NCBI RefSeq assembly: GCF_023195755.1
Contig: NZ_CP096203.1
Coordinates: 1,054,001 to 1,118,000 of the forward strand
Direction of reading: 5' to 3'
DNA from: Chryseobacterium nepalense
Lineage (GTDB): Bacteria > Bacteroidota > Bacteroidia > Flavobacteriales > Weeksellaceae
DNA: 64,000 nucleotides
Positions 1-9,220 of this stretch are shown piece by piece (position 1 is the first letter of the stretch; each line of letters begins with the position of its first letter). A program made the translations under genes and the position numbers. The notes below the pieces were generated by a model. That model was not told where the DNA came from. It did no database searches and worked only from the letters and a program-made list of their open reading frames with translations.

Positions 1-1236
1 TCCCTTCATTAATAAAAGGTTTACAATATTATAGATCATTTCCACACCGTTATGCTGCTGCGTAATTCCCATTCCCCAACAAATAATGATGCGTTTTTTT
101 GAAGCAATCATATGTGCTGCTTCCTTCAAATTTTCTACCGCAATTCCGCATTGTTCCGACAAAAAATTTATGTCATACCGTTTTAATTCTTCAGTCAGGA
201 CTTCAAAACCTGCTGTTTTATTCGTTATAAAATCATGATCAAGAACTTTTCCCGGATTTTTCGTTTCTTCTTCCAAAACAAGGATTTGAAGCGCTTTTAA
301 AAGTGCCATATCTCCGTTGATCTTTACGGGAAGATGTAAATCTGATAATTCAAAAGGCTTATTCAGTAATGCGCGGACATTCTGAGGATCTTTAAAGCCC
401 TTCAGACCGGCTTCCGGCAGTGGATTAATTCCTATAATTTTCGCTCCGTTTTTCTTTCCTTTTGTAAGGGCAGAAAGCATTCTCGGTGAGTTGGTTCCCG
501 GATTTTGTCCGATAATAATAATTAAATCAGTATCATAAAAGTCTTCCAGTTTTACAGTTCCCTTTCCTATTCCGATACTTCTGGAAAGTGCATAGCCTGA
601 AGTTTCATGGCACATATTGGAGCAGTCCGGAAAATTATTGGTCCCGAATTCCCTGGCAAATAGCTGATACACCCACGTTGCCTCATTACTCGTTCTTCCT
701 GAGGTGTAAAATATGGCTTCATCCGGCGAATCCAGTGCGTTTAATTTTTCTGAAATTTTTGCAAAGGCATCATTCCAGCTTATCGGCTGATAATGTGTTC
801 CTCCTTGCGGAAGATACATCGGTTCTGCAATCCTTCCCAGCTGGCTGATTTCAAAATCTGTCATTTTTGCTAAATCATATACAGAATTTTCTTTAAAAAA
901 ACCTGCACCGATTTTTTTTGAAGTAGCTTCTTCTGCCAAAGCTTTGGCTCCGTTTTCGCAATATTCTCCTAATTTAGAACGCTCATCATCCGGATCGGGC
1001 CAGGCACAACTGGGACAATCGAATCCGTTAAACTGATTCATGCTGAAAAGTGCTCTTCCGCCGCGAAGAACAGAAGCATTAAGAACAAGCTGATCTATGG
1101 AATGGATAACGGCGGGAACTCCCGCTGCCCAATTTTTCGGAGACTTTATTTTAAGGTCCGCTAACTGATATGGAGATTCCGCAGAAGGTGTTTTGCTGCT
1201 TTCTTCTTTTTTACTGAACAGATCTTTGTTTTCCAT
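1..1236 (-). CDS. FdhF/YdeP-family molybdopterin oxidoreductase, 3' part cut by window edge
   Basis: This is the N-terminal 412 residues of a formate-dehydrogenase-alpha-like oxidoreductase. The family binds bis-molybdopterin-guanine dinucleotide and works in the cytoplasm; its physiological substrate is often unclear. The start is the ATG at 1236, which gives MENKDLFSKKEE. The frame runs open off the left edge, so roughly the C-terminal half is missing. Visible family marks are the early DCPSCAWPDP segment (two Cys, WPDP), FPDCSNMCHETSG around residues 205-220, where the Cys before His-Glu lies near the metal-site position, and IIIIGQNPGTNSPR, a cofactor-binding loop. It lies about 30 bases downstream of a small gene and FdhD on the same strand, as expected for an enzyme that needs FdhD for sulfuration. 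Family assignment is firm; the exact substrate is not. Confidence 0.9.
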   Translation of the reverse strand, partial: MENKDLFSKKEESSKTPSAESPYQLADLKIKSPKNWAAGVPAVIHSIDQLVLNASVLRGGRALFSMNQFNGFDCPSCAWPDPDDERSKLGEYCENGAKALAEEATSKKIGAGFFKENSVYDLAKMTDFEISQLGRIAEPMYLPQGGTHYQPISWNDAFAKISEKLNALDSPDEAIFYTSGRTSNEATWVYQLFAREFGTNNFPDCSNMCHETSGYALSRSIGIGKGTVKLEDFYDTDLIIIIGQNPGTNSPRMLSALTKGKKNGAKIIGINPLPEAGLKGFKDPQNVRALLNKPFELSDLHLPVKINGDMALLKALQILVLEEETKNPGKVLDHDFITNKTAGFEVLTEELKRYDINFLSEQCGIAVENLKEAAHMIASKKRIIICWGMGITQQHNGVEMIYNIVNLLLMKG

Positions 1237-1265
1237 GATTTTCTACATTTAAAAAAATGAAAGAC

Positions 1266-1616
1266 TTAACATTTAATATTCGGATTAGGATAATTGTCGC
1301 TTTGATCTTCCAGGGTGTTATCAATACAGACAAAATCTTTTTCCACCAAAATCTTTACCAAACCGGATTGTCCTTCAAAACCTACTCTATCGGTAGAAAT
1401 CCACTCATCAATCATGGTTTCAGGCATTTTCAGAATAATTTTATTTTCAATGAAAACTGTTGAAAGTTCCGAATCTTCTGTTTTTTCAATAGCATAGACA
1501 AAAGAACGGTTGATGAATGCTGTAGTGTTTGAAATCTTTCCGCTTTTTCCTAATTCTGCTACTTCGGATTGAGTTAAACGGTATCTTACTGAATGGTCTT
1601 TAATTCTTATTTTCAT
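1266..1616 (-). CDS. Small conserved protein between fdhD and the formate-dehydrogenase-like gene (DUF7009-like)
   Basis: A soluble 116-residue protein starting MKIRIKDHSVRYRLTQSE, with no signal peptide or membrane segment. It is rich in charged residues and probably a small beta fold. Its start codon overlaps the end of fdhD by four bases (ATGA), and the Mo-enzyme gene follows about 30 bases later, so the three genes form one translationally coupled operon. From memory it resembles DUF7009 proteins that accompany FdhF-like genes in Flavobacteriia; that name could not be checked. A role in maturation or cofactor handling of the enzyme is inference from position only. Confidence 0.75.
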   Translation of the reverse strand: MKIRIKDHSVRYRLTQSEVAELGKSGKISNTTAFINRSFVYAIEKTEDSELSTVFIENKIILKMPETMIDEWISTDRVGFEGQSGLVKILVEKDFVCIDNTLEDQSDNYPNPNIKC

Positions 1617-2488
1617 AATAAATTTTCAATTTTAAAATGGCTTCCGCAGTGGTAAATATTAAATCGGTTGTTGCGCAGAAAGCCTAATAAAGTCATATCG
1701 AATTCTTTTGCAAGTTCTATTGCCAGACTTGATGGGGCTCCTATTGCAGCAACAGTTGTAATTCCCGCCATTGCGGCTTTCTGAATCAGCTCAAAGCTTG
1801 CTCTCCCGCTGAGAAGCAAAATTTTATTGCCCAGTGGAAGTAAATTTGCAGACAGCGCATATCCTATAAGTTTATCCAAAGCATTATGTCTTCCCACATC
1901 TTCGCGTAAGGCAAGAAGGTTACCTTCCAAATCAAAAATACCGGCAGCGTGTATACTACCGGTGATGCTAAAATTATTCTGAAACGACTGCAGCTTTTCA
2001 GACAGCTGATACAGTATTTCCAGAGAAACTTCCGTATTTTCTTTTTTATGTTCTTTAAAAATGCTCACTGTTTTAATGGATTCTATGGAAGCCTTTCCAC
2101 AAACACCACAGCTGGAAGTAGTATAAAAATTTCTTTCCACTTTCATAAGTTCAGGAACGAAAGATTCATTCAGTTCGACAATGATGCTATTTTCGCTGTT
2201 CTTTGAACATGCATTCTCCGGATAACAGATGGTTTTTATCTGCTCGTTACCCGTAATAATTCCTTCTGTAAATAAAAACCCGACCGCCAGTTCCGGGTCA
2301 TTTCCGGGGGTTCTCATGGTGACCGATATATTTTTAGATTCTTTTTTACCCGATAAATAATATATAATCCTTATTTCCAAAGGTTCTTCCACAGAGACAT
2401 CATCTGTATAACGAAGACAGGTGCTATCCTTTACCTTAACGATTTCTATCTGCTTTACTGATGTACCTGATAACAGATGCGCTTTCAT
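1613..2488 (-). CDS. fdhD: Formate dehydrogenase accessory sulfurtransferase FdhD
   Basis: FdhD moves sulfur from a cysteine desulfurase to the molybdenum cofactor and so activates formate dehydrogenases of the FdhF type. The 291-residue length fits the family. The signature is the loop SSCGVCGKAS, with the two catalytic cysteines at about residues 127 and 130. MRTPGNDPELAVGFLFTEGI near residues 58-77 and LREDVGRHNALDKLIG in the C-terminal half are further conserved FdhD blocks. It is the first gene of a three-gene minus-strand operon with the small 116-residue protein and the Mo enzyme. The start at 2488 gives a normal N-terminus. Two extra cysteines (88 and 94) are not part of the known motif. 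Confidence 0.96.
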   Translation of the reverse strand: MKAHLLSGTSVKQIEIVKVKDSTCLRYTDDVSVEEPLEIRIIYYLSGKKESKNISVTMRTPGNDPELAVGFLFTEGIITGNEQIKTICYPENACSKNSENSIIVELNESFVPELMKVERNFYTTSSCGVCGKASIESIKTVSIFKEHKKENTEVSLEILYQLSEKLQSFQNNFSITGSIHAAGIFDLEGNLLALREDVGRHNALDKLIGYALSANLLPLGNKILLLSGRASFELIQKAAMAGITTVAAIGAPSSLAIELAKEFDMTLLGFLRNNRFNIYHCGSHFKIENLL

Positions 2489-2633
2489 AATTTATAACAA
2501 TTGTAAATAAAGGTACAAATTTTATCTATCAAATAAAAAATGGGCCGAAATCATTTTACAGCTATACTTTTCGCTTCTTTTTTTATTAGTGAATGCTTTT
2601 AATTCTGTTAAACATATTATTATATGATTCGTT

Positions 2634-3773
2634 TTACTCTTCCTCCTCCGTATTTTTCAGTTTCATCAAAAGCGTGTAGGCATTTTTGGTCACGATCTTT
2701 TTATTTTTAAAATCATCAAAATTGAGAATCTGAACAAAACCGTTTTCCGTTTCTCCTAAAGTAACCGGCGTTAACCGATAGGTCTGTTTTTTCACCTCAA
2801 CAAAAACAAAGTCTTTGCCTTCAAAATTCACGATGCTTTCCTCCGGAACCGCATTGGAAAAAGAGGTGTTGGTTTCAATTTCGGCATTCATATACATTCC
2901 CGGAACCAAGGTTTGATCGTATTTGTCGAAATGACAGTGAACTTCTGCCAGACCGCCCTGACTGATATCCTTGCTGATCAAAAGAATTTCGCCATAATAT
3001 TTTTTGCTTGGATCAGCATTAGTGTACGCTGCAAAACGCTGTCCTTTTTTCAGGTTTTCCAGATCTTTTTCGTACACTTTAAGATTCAGGTGGATATCAT
3101 CCGGATTGATGAGCTCAAAAAGTACATCCGAAGGATTTACATATTTCCCGATATTCACATTCACTTTGCTTACAAAACCATTGATGGAGCTGTACACCGG
3201 AACACTCTTCGTAATGCTTCCCGATTTTAAAGATTCAGGATTTATATTAATGAGTCTGAGCTGTTGTGCCAATGAATTCATCAGAATTCTCTGGCTGTTC
3301 ATTTCAGACTGAGCGAGCTGCATTGCTTTGTCGCTGCTTGCCTGACTTTGGTTCAGTGTTTTTTGACGGTTGTAATCCAGTTCTGCAAAATGTGCTTTGG
3401 ATCTTGCCATCAGATAATCCTGCTGAAGCTGAATGAATTGCGGATTTTCGATCACTGCAATCACCTGCCCTCTGGAAACCGGCATTCCCGGAAGCAGATT
3501 GCTGGATTTCAGATAACCGCCAAGCGGAATGCTTACGGAAACCAGGTTCTGTGGCGGAACATCGATCATTCCGTTTAATTTCAGGGTGGAAGCAATATTT
3601 TGAAGCGAAAGTGTTGTTGTTACTATCGGTGCATTTTTGAGCTGAGCATCAGTTAAGGTAACTACATTTTCATTTTTCTGGAGACTTTTTTCCTGCTTTG
3701 GAGCTTCTTCTTTTTTGCATTGGATGAAGACAAAAAAGCTGATTAATAAGGTATATATTGAAATTGATTTCAT
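2634..3773 (-). CDS. RND efflux periplasmic adaptor (membrane-fusion) lipoprotein, CzcB/CusB-like
   Basis: This adaptor links the inner-membrane RND pump to the outer-membrane channel in heavy-metal efflux. The N-terminus carries a hydrophobic segment and lipobox (FFVFIQC, Cys about 19), so it is probably lipid-anchored. After it come a short charged linker, a barrel-sandwich/lipoyl-like half (VSVSIPLGGYLKSSNLLPGM), a helical hairpin rich in Gln/Ala (about 115-175), the second lipoyl half (VPVYSSINGFVSKVNV) and beta-barrel domains. The 379 residues fit the family. It is the last gene of the operon pump-TolC-adaptor, only four bases after the TolC gene. The gene order places it with divalent-cation pumps of the Czc/Cnr type, though the adaptor itself does not show the metal. 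Confidence 0.92.
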   Translation of the reverse strand: MKSISIYTLLISFFVFIQCKKEEAPKQEKSLQKNENVVTLTDAQLKNAPIVTTTLSLQNIASTLKLNGMIDVPPQNLVSVSIPLGGYLKSSNLLPGMPVSRGQVIAVIENPQFIQLQQDYLMARSKAHFAELDYNRQKTLNQSQASSDKAMQLAQSEMNSQRILMNSLAQQLRLININPESLKSGSITKSVPVYSSINGFVSKVNVNIGKYVNPSDVLFELINPDDIHLNLKVYEKDLENLKKGQRFAAYTNADPSKKYYGEILLISKDISQGGLAEVHCHFDKYDQTLVPGMYMNAEIETNTSFSNAVPEESIVNFEGKDFVFVEVKKQTYRLTPVTLGETENGFVQILNFDDFKNKKIVTKNAYTLLMKLKNTEEEE

Positions 3774-3777
3774 TTTT

Positions 3778-5004
3778 TTACGGATTTAAAGTAAGGTATT
3801 CCAGTTCAATGGCACTTTGGTTAAGTTTCCAGACGGCATCGGTGTAATTGTTTTTAAGCTGTACCGCCTGGTTCACGAGGATCACAAATTCAAGGTAATT
3901 GATTTCGCCGCCGATAAACTGTCGTTTCGCAGTTTCAGTAATGACCTCTGCATTTTTCAGGTCGGAACTTTCATATTTTGAAACAATTTCCAGATTGGAC
4001 TGATAGATTTCTCTTGCCTTTTTAAGCTGATTCTGCAGATTGAATTCCACGTTTTTCAGCTCACTTTCTGCGACAGACTGCGCCACTTTTGCAGCTTCAA
4101 TTCTCGCTTTTTGACCTCCGGAAAATATCGGAAGCGAAACACCGACCTGAACCGAATGAAACTGAGGCGTTGCATTATACAATTTATCATCCGGTCCCAA
4201 TCCTTTAAAACTGTTCAGATTGTACGCCAATTGCAGACCGGGAAGCATTTTCGCTTTTTCCAGTGCGATCTGTTCTGTGGAAATATTTTTCTGCTGTTCC
4301 CAGATTTTCAGCAAAGGATGATCCGTCAGTTTTTCGTTTAAAGAATTGGCAAACGATTTTGAATCTTCGGGAATAAAATCGGTTTCCGTATTCAAAAGCC
4401 ACTGAAACTGGATCTTTAAAACCGCTAATTCCTGCTGCAATTGTTTTAACTGAATTTCTATCGCCGATTTCTGGCTGGAAGCGGTTGTTTTTTCCAGAAT
4501 ATTGCTCTCGCCTGCTTTCAGTCTGAGATTTGCTTTGTCTGAAAAGTCAGTGTACAGTTTCAGGATTTCATTCAGCAGCTTTTCTTTTTCTTTCCAGTAC
4601 AGCATATTGTAAAAGGTAAGGCTGACTGCTTTTTTAAGTTCATATTCTTTCAGGGAAACATTCAGCAAAGATTTTTTCCATTCTTCGGTGTATACATTTT
4701 TCTGTTTTTTATACACTGTCGGAAAAGCAATGTTCTGAGATACGCCAAATTTCATATCGTTGTACGCACTGTTGATCTGTCCGTAATCGAACGTCACACC
4801 AGTCTGCGGAATATCATTTGCCGATTTTATCAAAGCTTTGGAATATTCCGATTTCAATTTTTCGTTTTTAAGATTTCTGTTGTTTTCCAGTGCGGTATTG
4901 ATCGCAGTCCGAAGATTGATCGGCGTTTGTGCCTTCAGTCCAAATCCTGCAAAGCTGAATAGCAAAATGAATACAGCTGTTATATTTTTATGATTATTTT
5001 TCAT
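3778..5004 (-). CDS. TolC-family outer-membrane efflux channel (CzcC/CusC-like)
   Basis: Outer-membrane channel of the tripartite metal efflux pump. It starts with a Sec signal peptide (hydrophobic core to about residue 25, GLKAQTP cleavage region), then two repeated helical halves characteristic of the family: NLRTAINTALENNRNLKN at the start and GVSLPIFSGGQKARIEAA near residue 280. The latter is the typical outer-membrane efflux protein strand-then-helix transition. The 408 residues are typical. The protein is rich in Lys/Gln/Asn coiled-coil-like helices. It lies between the pump gene (49 bases upstream) and the adaptor gene (4 bases downstream). Substrate cannot be read from this subunit. 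Confidence 0.93.
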   Translation of the reverse strand: MKNNHKNITAVFILLFSFAGFGLKAQTPINLRTAINTALENNRNLKNEKLKSEYSKALIKSANDIPQTGVTFDYGQINSAYNDMKFGVSQNIAFPTVYKKQKNVYTEEWKKSLLNVSLKEYELKKAVSLTFYNMLYWKEKEKLLNEILKLYTDFSDKANLRLKAGESNILEKTTASSQKSAIEIQLKQLQQELAVLKIQFQWLLNTETDFIPEDSKSFANSLNEKLTDHPLLKIWEQQKNISTEQIALEKAKMLPGLQLAYNLNSFKGLGPDDKLYNATPQFHSVQVGVSLPIFSGGQKARIEAAKVAQSVAESELKNVEFNLQNQLKKAREIYQSNLEIVSKYESSDLKNAEVITETAKRQFIGGEINYLEFVILVNQAVQLKNNYTDAVWKLNQSAIELEYLTLNP

Positions 5005-5052
5005 ATGTAGATATTTATTGTTTTTTAAAGGTCATATGTAATCGCGTTTTCT

Positions 5053-8000
5053 TCAAATGCGTTTGCGTTTTCCAAATGATGGCGATTTCATTTTAAATCC
5101 TTTTTCAATGGTTACATAAAGCAGCGGCAATACAAAAAGCGTAAGGAAGGTTGCAACAAGCAAGCCTCCGATCACCACGGTTGCCAACGGACGCTGGACT
5201 TCCGCTCCTGCTCCGTTGCTCAATGCCATCGGAATAAATCCTAAAGATGCCACGAAAGCCGTCATCAGAACCGGACGAAGTCTGGATTCTCCACCATCAA
5301 TTACAATTCTTACGATATTCCGGATTCCGCTTTTGTATAATCTGTTGAATTCTGAGATGAGAACGATTCCGTTGAGAACTGCCACTCCGAAAAGGGCGAT
5401 GAATCCAACACCTGCACTGATGCTGAAAGGCATTCCTCTCAAAGCCAGAAGAAATACGCCGCCAATAATCGACAGTGGAATTGCGGTGTAAATCAGCAGA
5501 CTTTCTTTTACCGAGCCGAATGCTAAAAACAACATCACAAAAATAAGCGCCAAAGCAACCGGAACAGCAATCATCAGACGCTGTTTTGCATTGTTCAGGT
5601 TTTCAAAAGAACCTCCGTAAGTCATATAATAACCTGTCGGTAGTTTTATCTCTTTGTTGACTTTAGTCTGAAGTTCTTCCACGATGCTCTGAACGTCTCT
5701 TCCTTTGATGTTGAATCCAACGACAATTCTGCGCTGTGCATTTTCTCTCTGAATCTGATTCGGACCGTTTTTTACCTCAACTTTCGCGAGCTGGGAAAGC
5801 GGAATCTGGTTTCCGAAAGGAGTCGGAACCAACAGGTTTTTAATATCATCCACATTCTTACGGACTTTGGAATCGAGACGGACAACCATATCGAAACGTT
5901 TTTCGCCTTCAAAAACGAGACCTGTGCTCTGCCCTGCGAATGCAGCATTCACAATCCGGTTGATGTCGGAAATGGATAAATGATACTGTGCGATTACCGG
6001 CCGGTTGTACTCTATCGTTACCTGCGGCATTCCTGCAATCGGTTCGATGTAAAGATTCTGCGCTCCGTCTACAGTTTCAATAATTTTCCCGAGTTTCTGG
6101 GCATTTTTTGAAAGCACGTCCAGATCATCACCGAAAATTTTCACTACCACATCCTGTCTTGCTCCCGTCATCAGTTCATTGAAACGCATCTGCACCGGAA
6201 ACTGGAAACTTACCGTTACCCCGGGAACATCCTGCAGTTCTTTGGTCATTTTATCTGCCAGTTCCGGGAATGTGGATGCGGAAGTCCATTCTTTTTTATC
6301 TTTCAGAATTACCATTATATCCGCGGCATCCATCGGCATCGGATCTGTAGGAACTTCCCCGCTTCCAATTTTTGTCACGACTTTTTGTACTTCGGGAAAT
6401 CTTGATTTCAGAATATGAGCGGCTTTCTGGGTGCTTTCAATGGTTGTGTTGAGATTGCTTCCCGGCAAAACCCTGGTTTCTACGGCAAAATCTCCTTCTT
6501 CAAGCGAAGGAATAAACTCCCCTCCCATTCTGCTGAGAATGAAAATTGCCAAGACAAAAAGTACAGCCACGACAGAAAATACCATTTTCGGAAATCTTAA
6601 AATTTTAAGCAATGTTTTGAGATAGATTTTCTCCACTTTTTTCATCATCCGGTCGGATAAGTTCGGTTTCAGGTTTCTTTTTCTCAAGAGCAAAGAACTC
6701 ATCATCGGAATGTAGGTTAATGAGAGTAAAAATGCACCTAATAAAGCGAAAGCAACAGTCTGAGCCATCGGTTTAAACATTTTCCCTTCAATTCCCTGTA
6801 AGGTAAGAATCGGAAGATACACGATCAGAATGATGATTTGTCCGAAAACGGCACTGTTCATCATTTTTCCGGCAGAATCGGTAACAATGGTGTCCATTTC
6901 TTCTTTTCCGACGGAGAATATTTTTTTGAATTTTGAATTATGGCTGAACTGGTGCAGGACGGATTCTACAATAATCACCGCACCGTCGATAATCAAACCA
7001 AAATCCAGTGCACCGAGACTCATCAGGTTTCCGCTGACTCCGAAAAGATTCATCATACAGATGGCAAAAAGCATTGCGAGAGGAATTACGGAAGCAACGA
7101 GCAATCCGGCGCGTACATTTCCGAGGAACAGAACCAGTACAAAAACAACGATCAATGCGCCTTCTGTAAGATTTTTCTCAACGGTCCCGATGGCGTTATT
7201 TACCATTTTGGTACGATCCAGGAACGGTTCTATTACTACTCCTTTCGGAAGTGTTTTCTGAATCTGTGCAATTTTTTCTTTTACGTTTTTAATGACCTGA
7301 TTGCTGTTTTCGCCTTTCAGCATCATGACCACTGCTCCGGAAACTTCTCCTTGATCATTAAATGTCATGGCACCATATCTTGTGGCAAAGCTGGTTTTCA
7401 CCTCTGCAACGTCTCTTATAAATAATGGAATTTCATTGGTTTTGGAAGCAATCGCAATATTTTTGATGTCTTCGATATTTCCGATCAGACCTTCGCTTCG
7501 GATGTATAAAACGGTCGGGCCTTTTTCGATATAAGCACCTCCTGTGTTCTGGTTATTGGTATTTAATGCATCGAAAACGTCGTTGATGGTGATTCCGTAA
7601 GCATTTAACCTGTCGGGATTTACGGCAATTTCGTATTGTTTCATTTTTCCTCCGAAACTGCTGACTTCGGCAACGCCTTTTACACCGAGAAGCTGTCTTC
7701 TTACGATCCAGTCCTGAATGGTGCGGAGTTCTGTGATGTCGTATTTTTTCTCGTAGCCTTTTTCGGGACGGATCACGTACTGGAAAATTTCTCCTAACCC
7801 TGTGGAAATAGGACCTAATTCGGGGGTTCCGATTCCCTGCGGAATCTGGGTCTGAACCTGCTGCAGCCTTTCTGCAACCTGTTGTCTTGCCCAGTAAATA
7901 TCGACATCATCCTCGAAAACGATGGTAACGAGCGATAAACCGAACCGTGAAAAACTGCGGATCTCTTTTAATCCTGAAATATTATTGTTTGCCTGTTCTA

Positions 8001-8205
8001 TGGGAAATGTCACCAGTCTTTCAATGTCCGTTGCTCCAAATGAAGGGGCAATCGTGATGACCTGAACCTGGTTGTTGGTAATGTCCGGAACAGCGTCGAT
8101 CGGCAGTTTGGTTACCTGATAGGAACCAATGCCTATCAATCCCAAAACCAACAGCGCAATGATGAGTTTATTCTTTACAGAAAACTCAATGATTTTTGTA
8201 AGCAT
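5053..8205 (-). CDS. Heavy-metal efflux RND transporter, CzcA family
   Basis: This 1050-residue proton-driven inner-membrane pump has the usual two repeats of a large periplasmic loop flanked by transmembrane segments. The N-terminal helix region (INxLPIDAVPDITNNQVQV pattern) and GARQDVVVKIFGDD in the second half are typical of heavy-metal RND pumps. In TM4 the sequence DFGLIIDGAVIIVES (Asp401, Asp407, Glu414) matches the DFGx3DGAx3VE signature known for divalent-cation pumps (Co, Zn, Cd, Ni). CusA-type Cu(I)/Ag(I) pumps differ there. Expected substrates are therefore divalent metals; this is inference from one motif. The ATG at 8205 gives MLTKIIEFSVKNK, the expected cytoplasmic start. It is preceded by a small gene, probably in the same transcript. 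Confidence 0.95.
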   Translation of the reverse strand: MLTKIIEFSVKNKLIIALLVLGLIGIGSYQVTKLPIDAVPDITNNQVQVITIAPSFGATDIERLVTFPIEQANNNISGLKEIRSFSRFGLSLVTIVFEDDVDIYWARQQVAERLQQVQTQIPQGIGTPELGPISTGLGEIFQYVIRPEKGYEKKYDITELRTIQDWIVRRQLLGVKGVAEVSSFGGKMKQYEIAVNPDRLNAYGITINDVFDALNTNNQNTGGAYIEKGPTVLYIRSEGLIGNIEDIKNIAIASKTNEIPLFIRDVAEVKTSFATRYGAMTFNDQGEVSGAVVMMLKGENSNQVIKNVKEKIAQIQKTLPKGVVIEPFLDRTKMVNNAIGTVEKNLTEGALIVVFVLVLFLGNVRAGLLVASVIPLAMLFAICMMNLFGVSGNLMSLGALDFGLIIDGAVIIVESVLHQFSHNSKFKKIFSVGKEEMDTIVTDSAGKMMNSAVFGQIIILIVYLPILTLQGIEGKMFKPMAQTVAFALLGAFLLSLTYIPMMSSLLLRKRNLKPNLSDRMMKKVEKIYLKTLLKILRFPKMVFSVVAVLFVLAIFILSRMGGEFIPSLEEGDFAVETRVLPGSNLNTTIESTQKAAHILKSRFPEVQKVVTKIGSGEVPTDPMPMDAADIMVILKDKKEWTSASTFPELADKMTKELQDVPGVTVSFQFPVQMRFNELMTGARQDVVVKIFGDDLDVLSKNAQKLGKIIETVDGAQNLYIEPIAGMPQVTIEYNRPVIAQYHLSISDINRIVNAAFAGQSTGLVFEGEKRFDMVVRLDSKVRKNVDDIKNLLVPTPFGNQIPLSQLAKVEVKNGPNQIQRENAQRRIVVGFNIKGRDVQSIVEELQTKVNKEIKLPTGYYMTYGGSFENLNNAKQRLMIAVPVALALIFVMLFLAFGSVKESLLIYTAIPLSIIGGVFLLALRGMPFSISAGVGFIALFGVAVLNGIVLISEFNRLYKSGIRNIVRIVIDGGESRLRPVLMTAFVASLGFIPMALSNGAGAEVQRPLATVVIGGLLVATFLTLFVLPLLYVTIEKGFKMKSPSFGKRKRI

Positions 8206-8419
8206 AATGATTTGTTGAGCTTATTAGCAGATGATAGATAATAGATTACAAATGATAGATAACTATTTGATAGATAAATCTCTATTCGAATTTACTATTC
8301 CAGCAAATGCTTATGAATAAATAAGTTTGATCGCCTGATAAAAAATTAATGAACCTATGGTTGATCAACTTAATATCAAAACGTTCTCAAAAATATTTTT
8401 GAGAAGAATTCAGAAAAAA
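8206..8419. other. Spacer inside the efflux operon with short direct repeats
   Basis: The 214 bases between the small leader gene and the pump hold three copies of GATAGATAA-like words (about 8231-8275) and no gene or clear hairpin. Similar 'gatagataa/gatgaat' words occur next to the tRNA at 10742-10800, so they are probably neutral simple-sequence spread rather than an operator. Confidence 0.4.
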
Positions 8420-8803
8420 TCAACAAAATTTCGGCGGTTGCCAGATAGAATTGAGAATATCTTTATTGTAAAAGATGCTTTTGTAAAAAGTCTGTTTGGA
8501 TTTAATAATCGGGTTGGATTCTTTGTCGGACAACTGAAAAGTAAAAGGTATCGCCGGTGTACAAACGATCACAAGATGCGCAGCGTGCGAAACGAATGGC
8601 AGTTGCTGATCTTTGTTATAATCTGAATCTTTTACCGGGTTTTCGTAATGGATTTTAAAGAACGAACCGATTGTGATAGCAGGATTTTGCTCCTTATGCT
8701 CCAGATAATGCTCAATAAGCGCAGGAACTTTCAAAAACTGATACAGCTCGGTTGTAGAAACCAAGTATAAACTAAGCAATAGTATTGAGATCAGTTTTTT
8801 CAC
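8420..8803 (-). CDS. Small exported protein heading the metal-efflux operon
   Basis: A 127-residue protein with a GTG start at 8803 and an N-terminal hydrophobic segment (KKLISILLLSLYLVSTTEL) that could be a signal peptide or anchor. The mature part holds scattered His residues (IEHYLEHKE, VSHAAHLVIVC) and ends PPKFC, with a terminal Cys. Thiol and imidazole groups suggest metal contact, but no known domain is recognised. Small genes of this size sit in front of czc-type pumps in other Bacteroidetes (from memory, unverified). A strong Bacteroidetes-type promoter lies directly upstream with its -7 box five bases before the GTG, so this gene heads the transcript that continues into the pump. 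A role in metal sensing or delivery is inference. Confidence 0.7.
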   Translation of the reverse strand: MKKLISILLLSLYLVSTTELYQFLKVPALIEHYLEHKEQNPAITIGSFFKIHYENPVKDSDYNKDQQLPFVSHAAHLVIVCTPAIPFTFQLSDKESNPIIKSKQTFYKSIFYNKDILNSIWQPPKFC

Positions 8804-8808
8804 TTATG

Positions 8809-8838
8809 CAAAATTATAAAATGTTTCGTTAAGAACAA
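8809..8838 (-). promoter_or_regulatory. Bacteroidetes sigma-ABfr type promoter of the efflux operon
   Basis: Read on the minus strand, a TTG (8836-8838) is followed after 19 bases by TAATTTTG (8809-8816), an exact match to the Bacteroidetes -7 consensus TAnnTTTG with correct spacing. The GTG start at 8803 lies five bases beyond the -7 box, so the mRNA would be almost leaderless. Confidence 0.6.
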
Positions 8839-9220
8839 TTTTAAATAAGCTAAATCATTTTTTGCAATATTAAAAGCTCTGTATTGTATATTGGTACTCA
8901 TTATAGAAGTGATCTTTTTCTTAAACATTTCTTAAAAAGGATTTATCTTTATTTAAGAAACACATCTTTTCAGCTGTAGTTTATTATTTTTGTAAGCCAT
9001 CAAATATCTTTTACTACAGTATTCAAATCTACATTTATTGCCACTACTATTTTTTATTTCGAAATTTTTGTTTAAATTTTAATATCCAATGTTTTAAAAA
9101 TCAAATTATTCACTGAATCCTTGGGATATTAAACAGACCTGGTAAAATTGACCGTCGGGGCATAATGACGGGAGATAAACGCCAAAAATCGTAAATTTAC
9201 AATCTATTAAAAAAGAAACG
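8839..9220. other. Divergent intergenic region upstream of nhaA
   Basis: AT-rich with no ORF. It contains a possible -7 box TATTTTTG for nhaA at 8985-8992 (no clear -33 partner), a near match TAAATTTA at 9192-9199, and a small GC-richer patch with a five-base-pair hairpin CCGTC/GACGG (9152-9156 with 9167-9171) in the nhaA leader. No known riboswitch was recognised. Confidence 0.35.

Noticed and set aside
6830..7425. Two long plus-strand ORFs (143 and 161 residues)
   Set aside because: Both are shadows of the RND pump gene on the other strand, with no start signal and abnormal composition.
9000..9220. Sodium-responsive (nhaA) riboswitch
   Set aside because: Only a five-base-pair hairpin is visible in the leader, insufficient to support a known riboswitch class.
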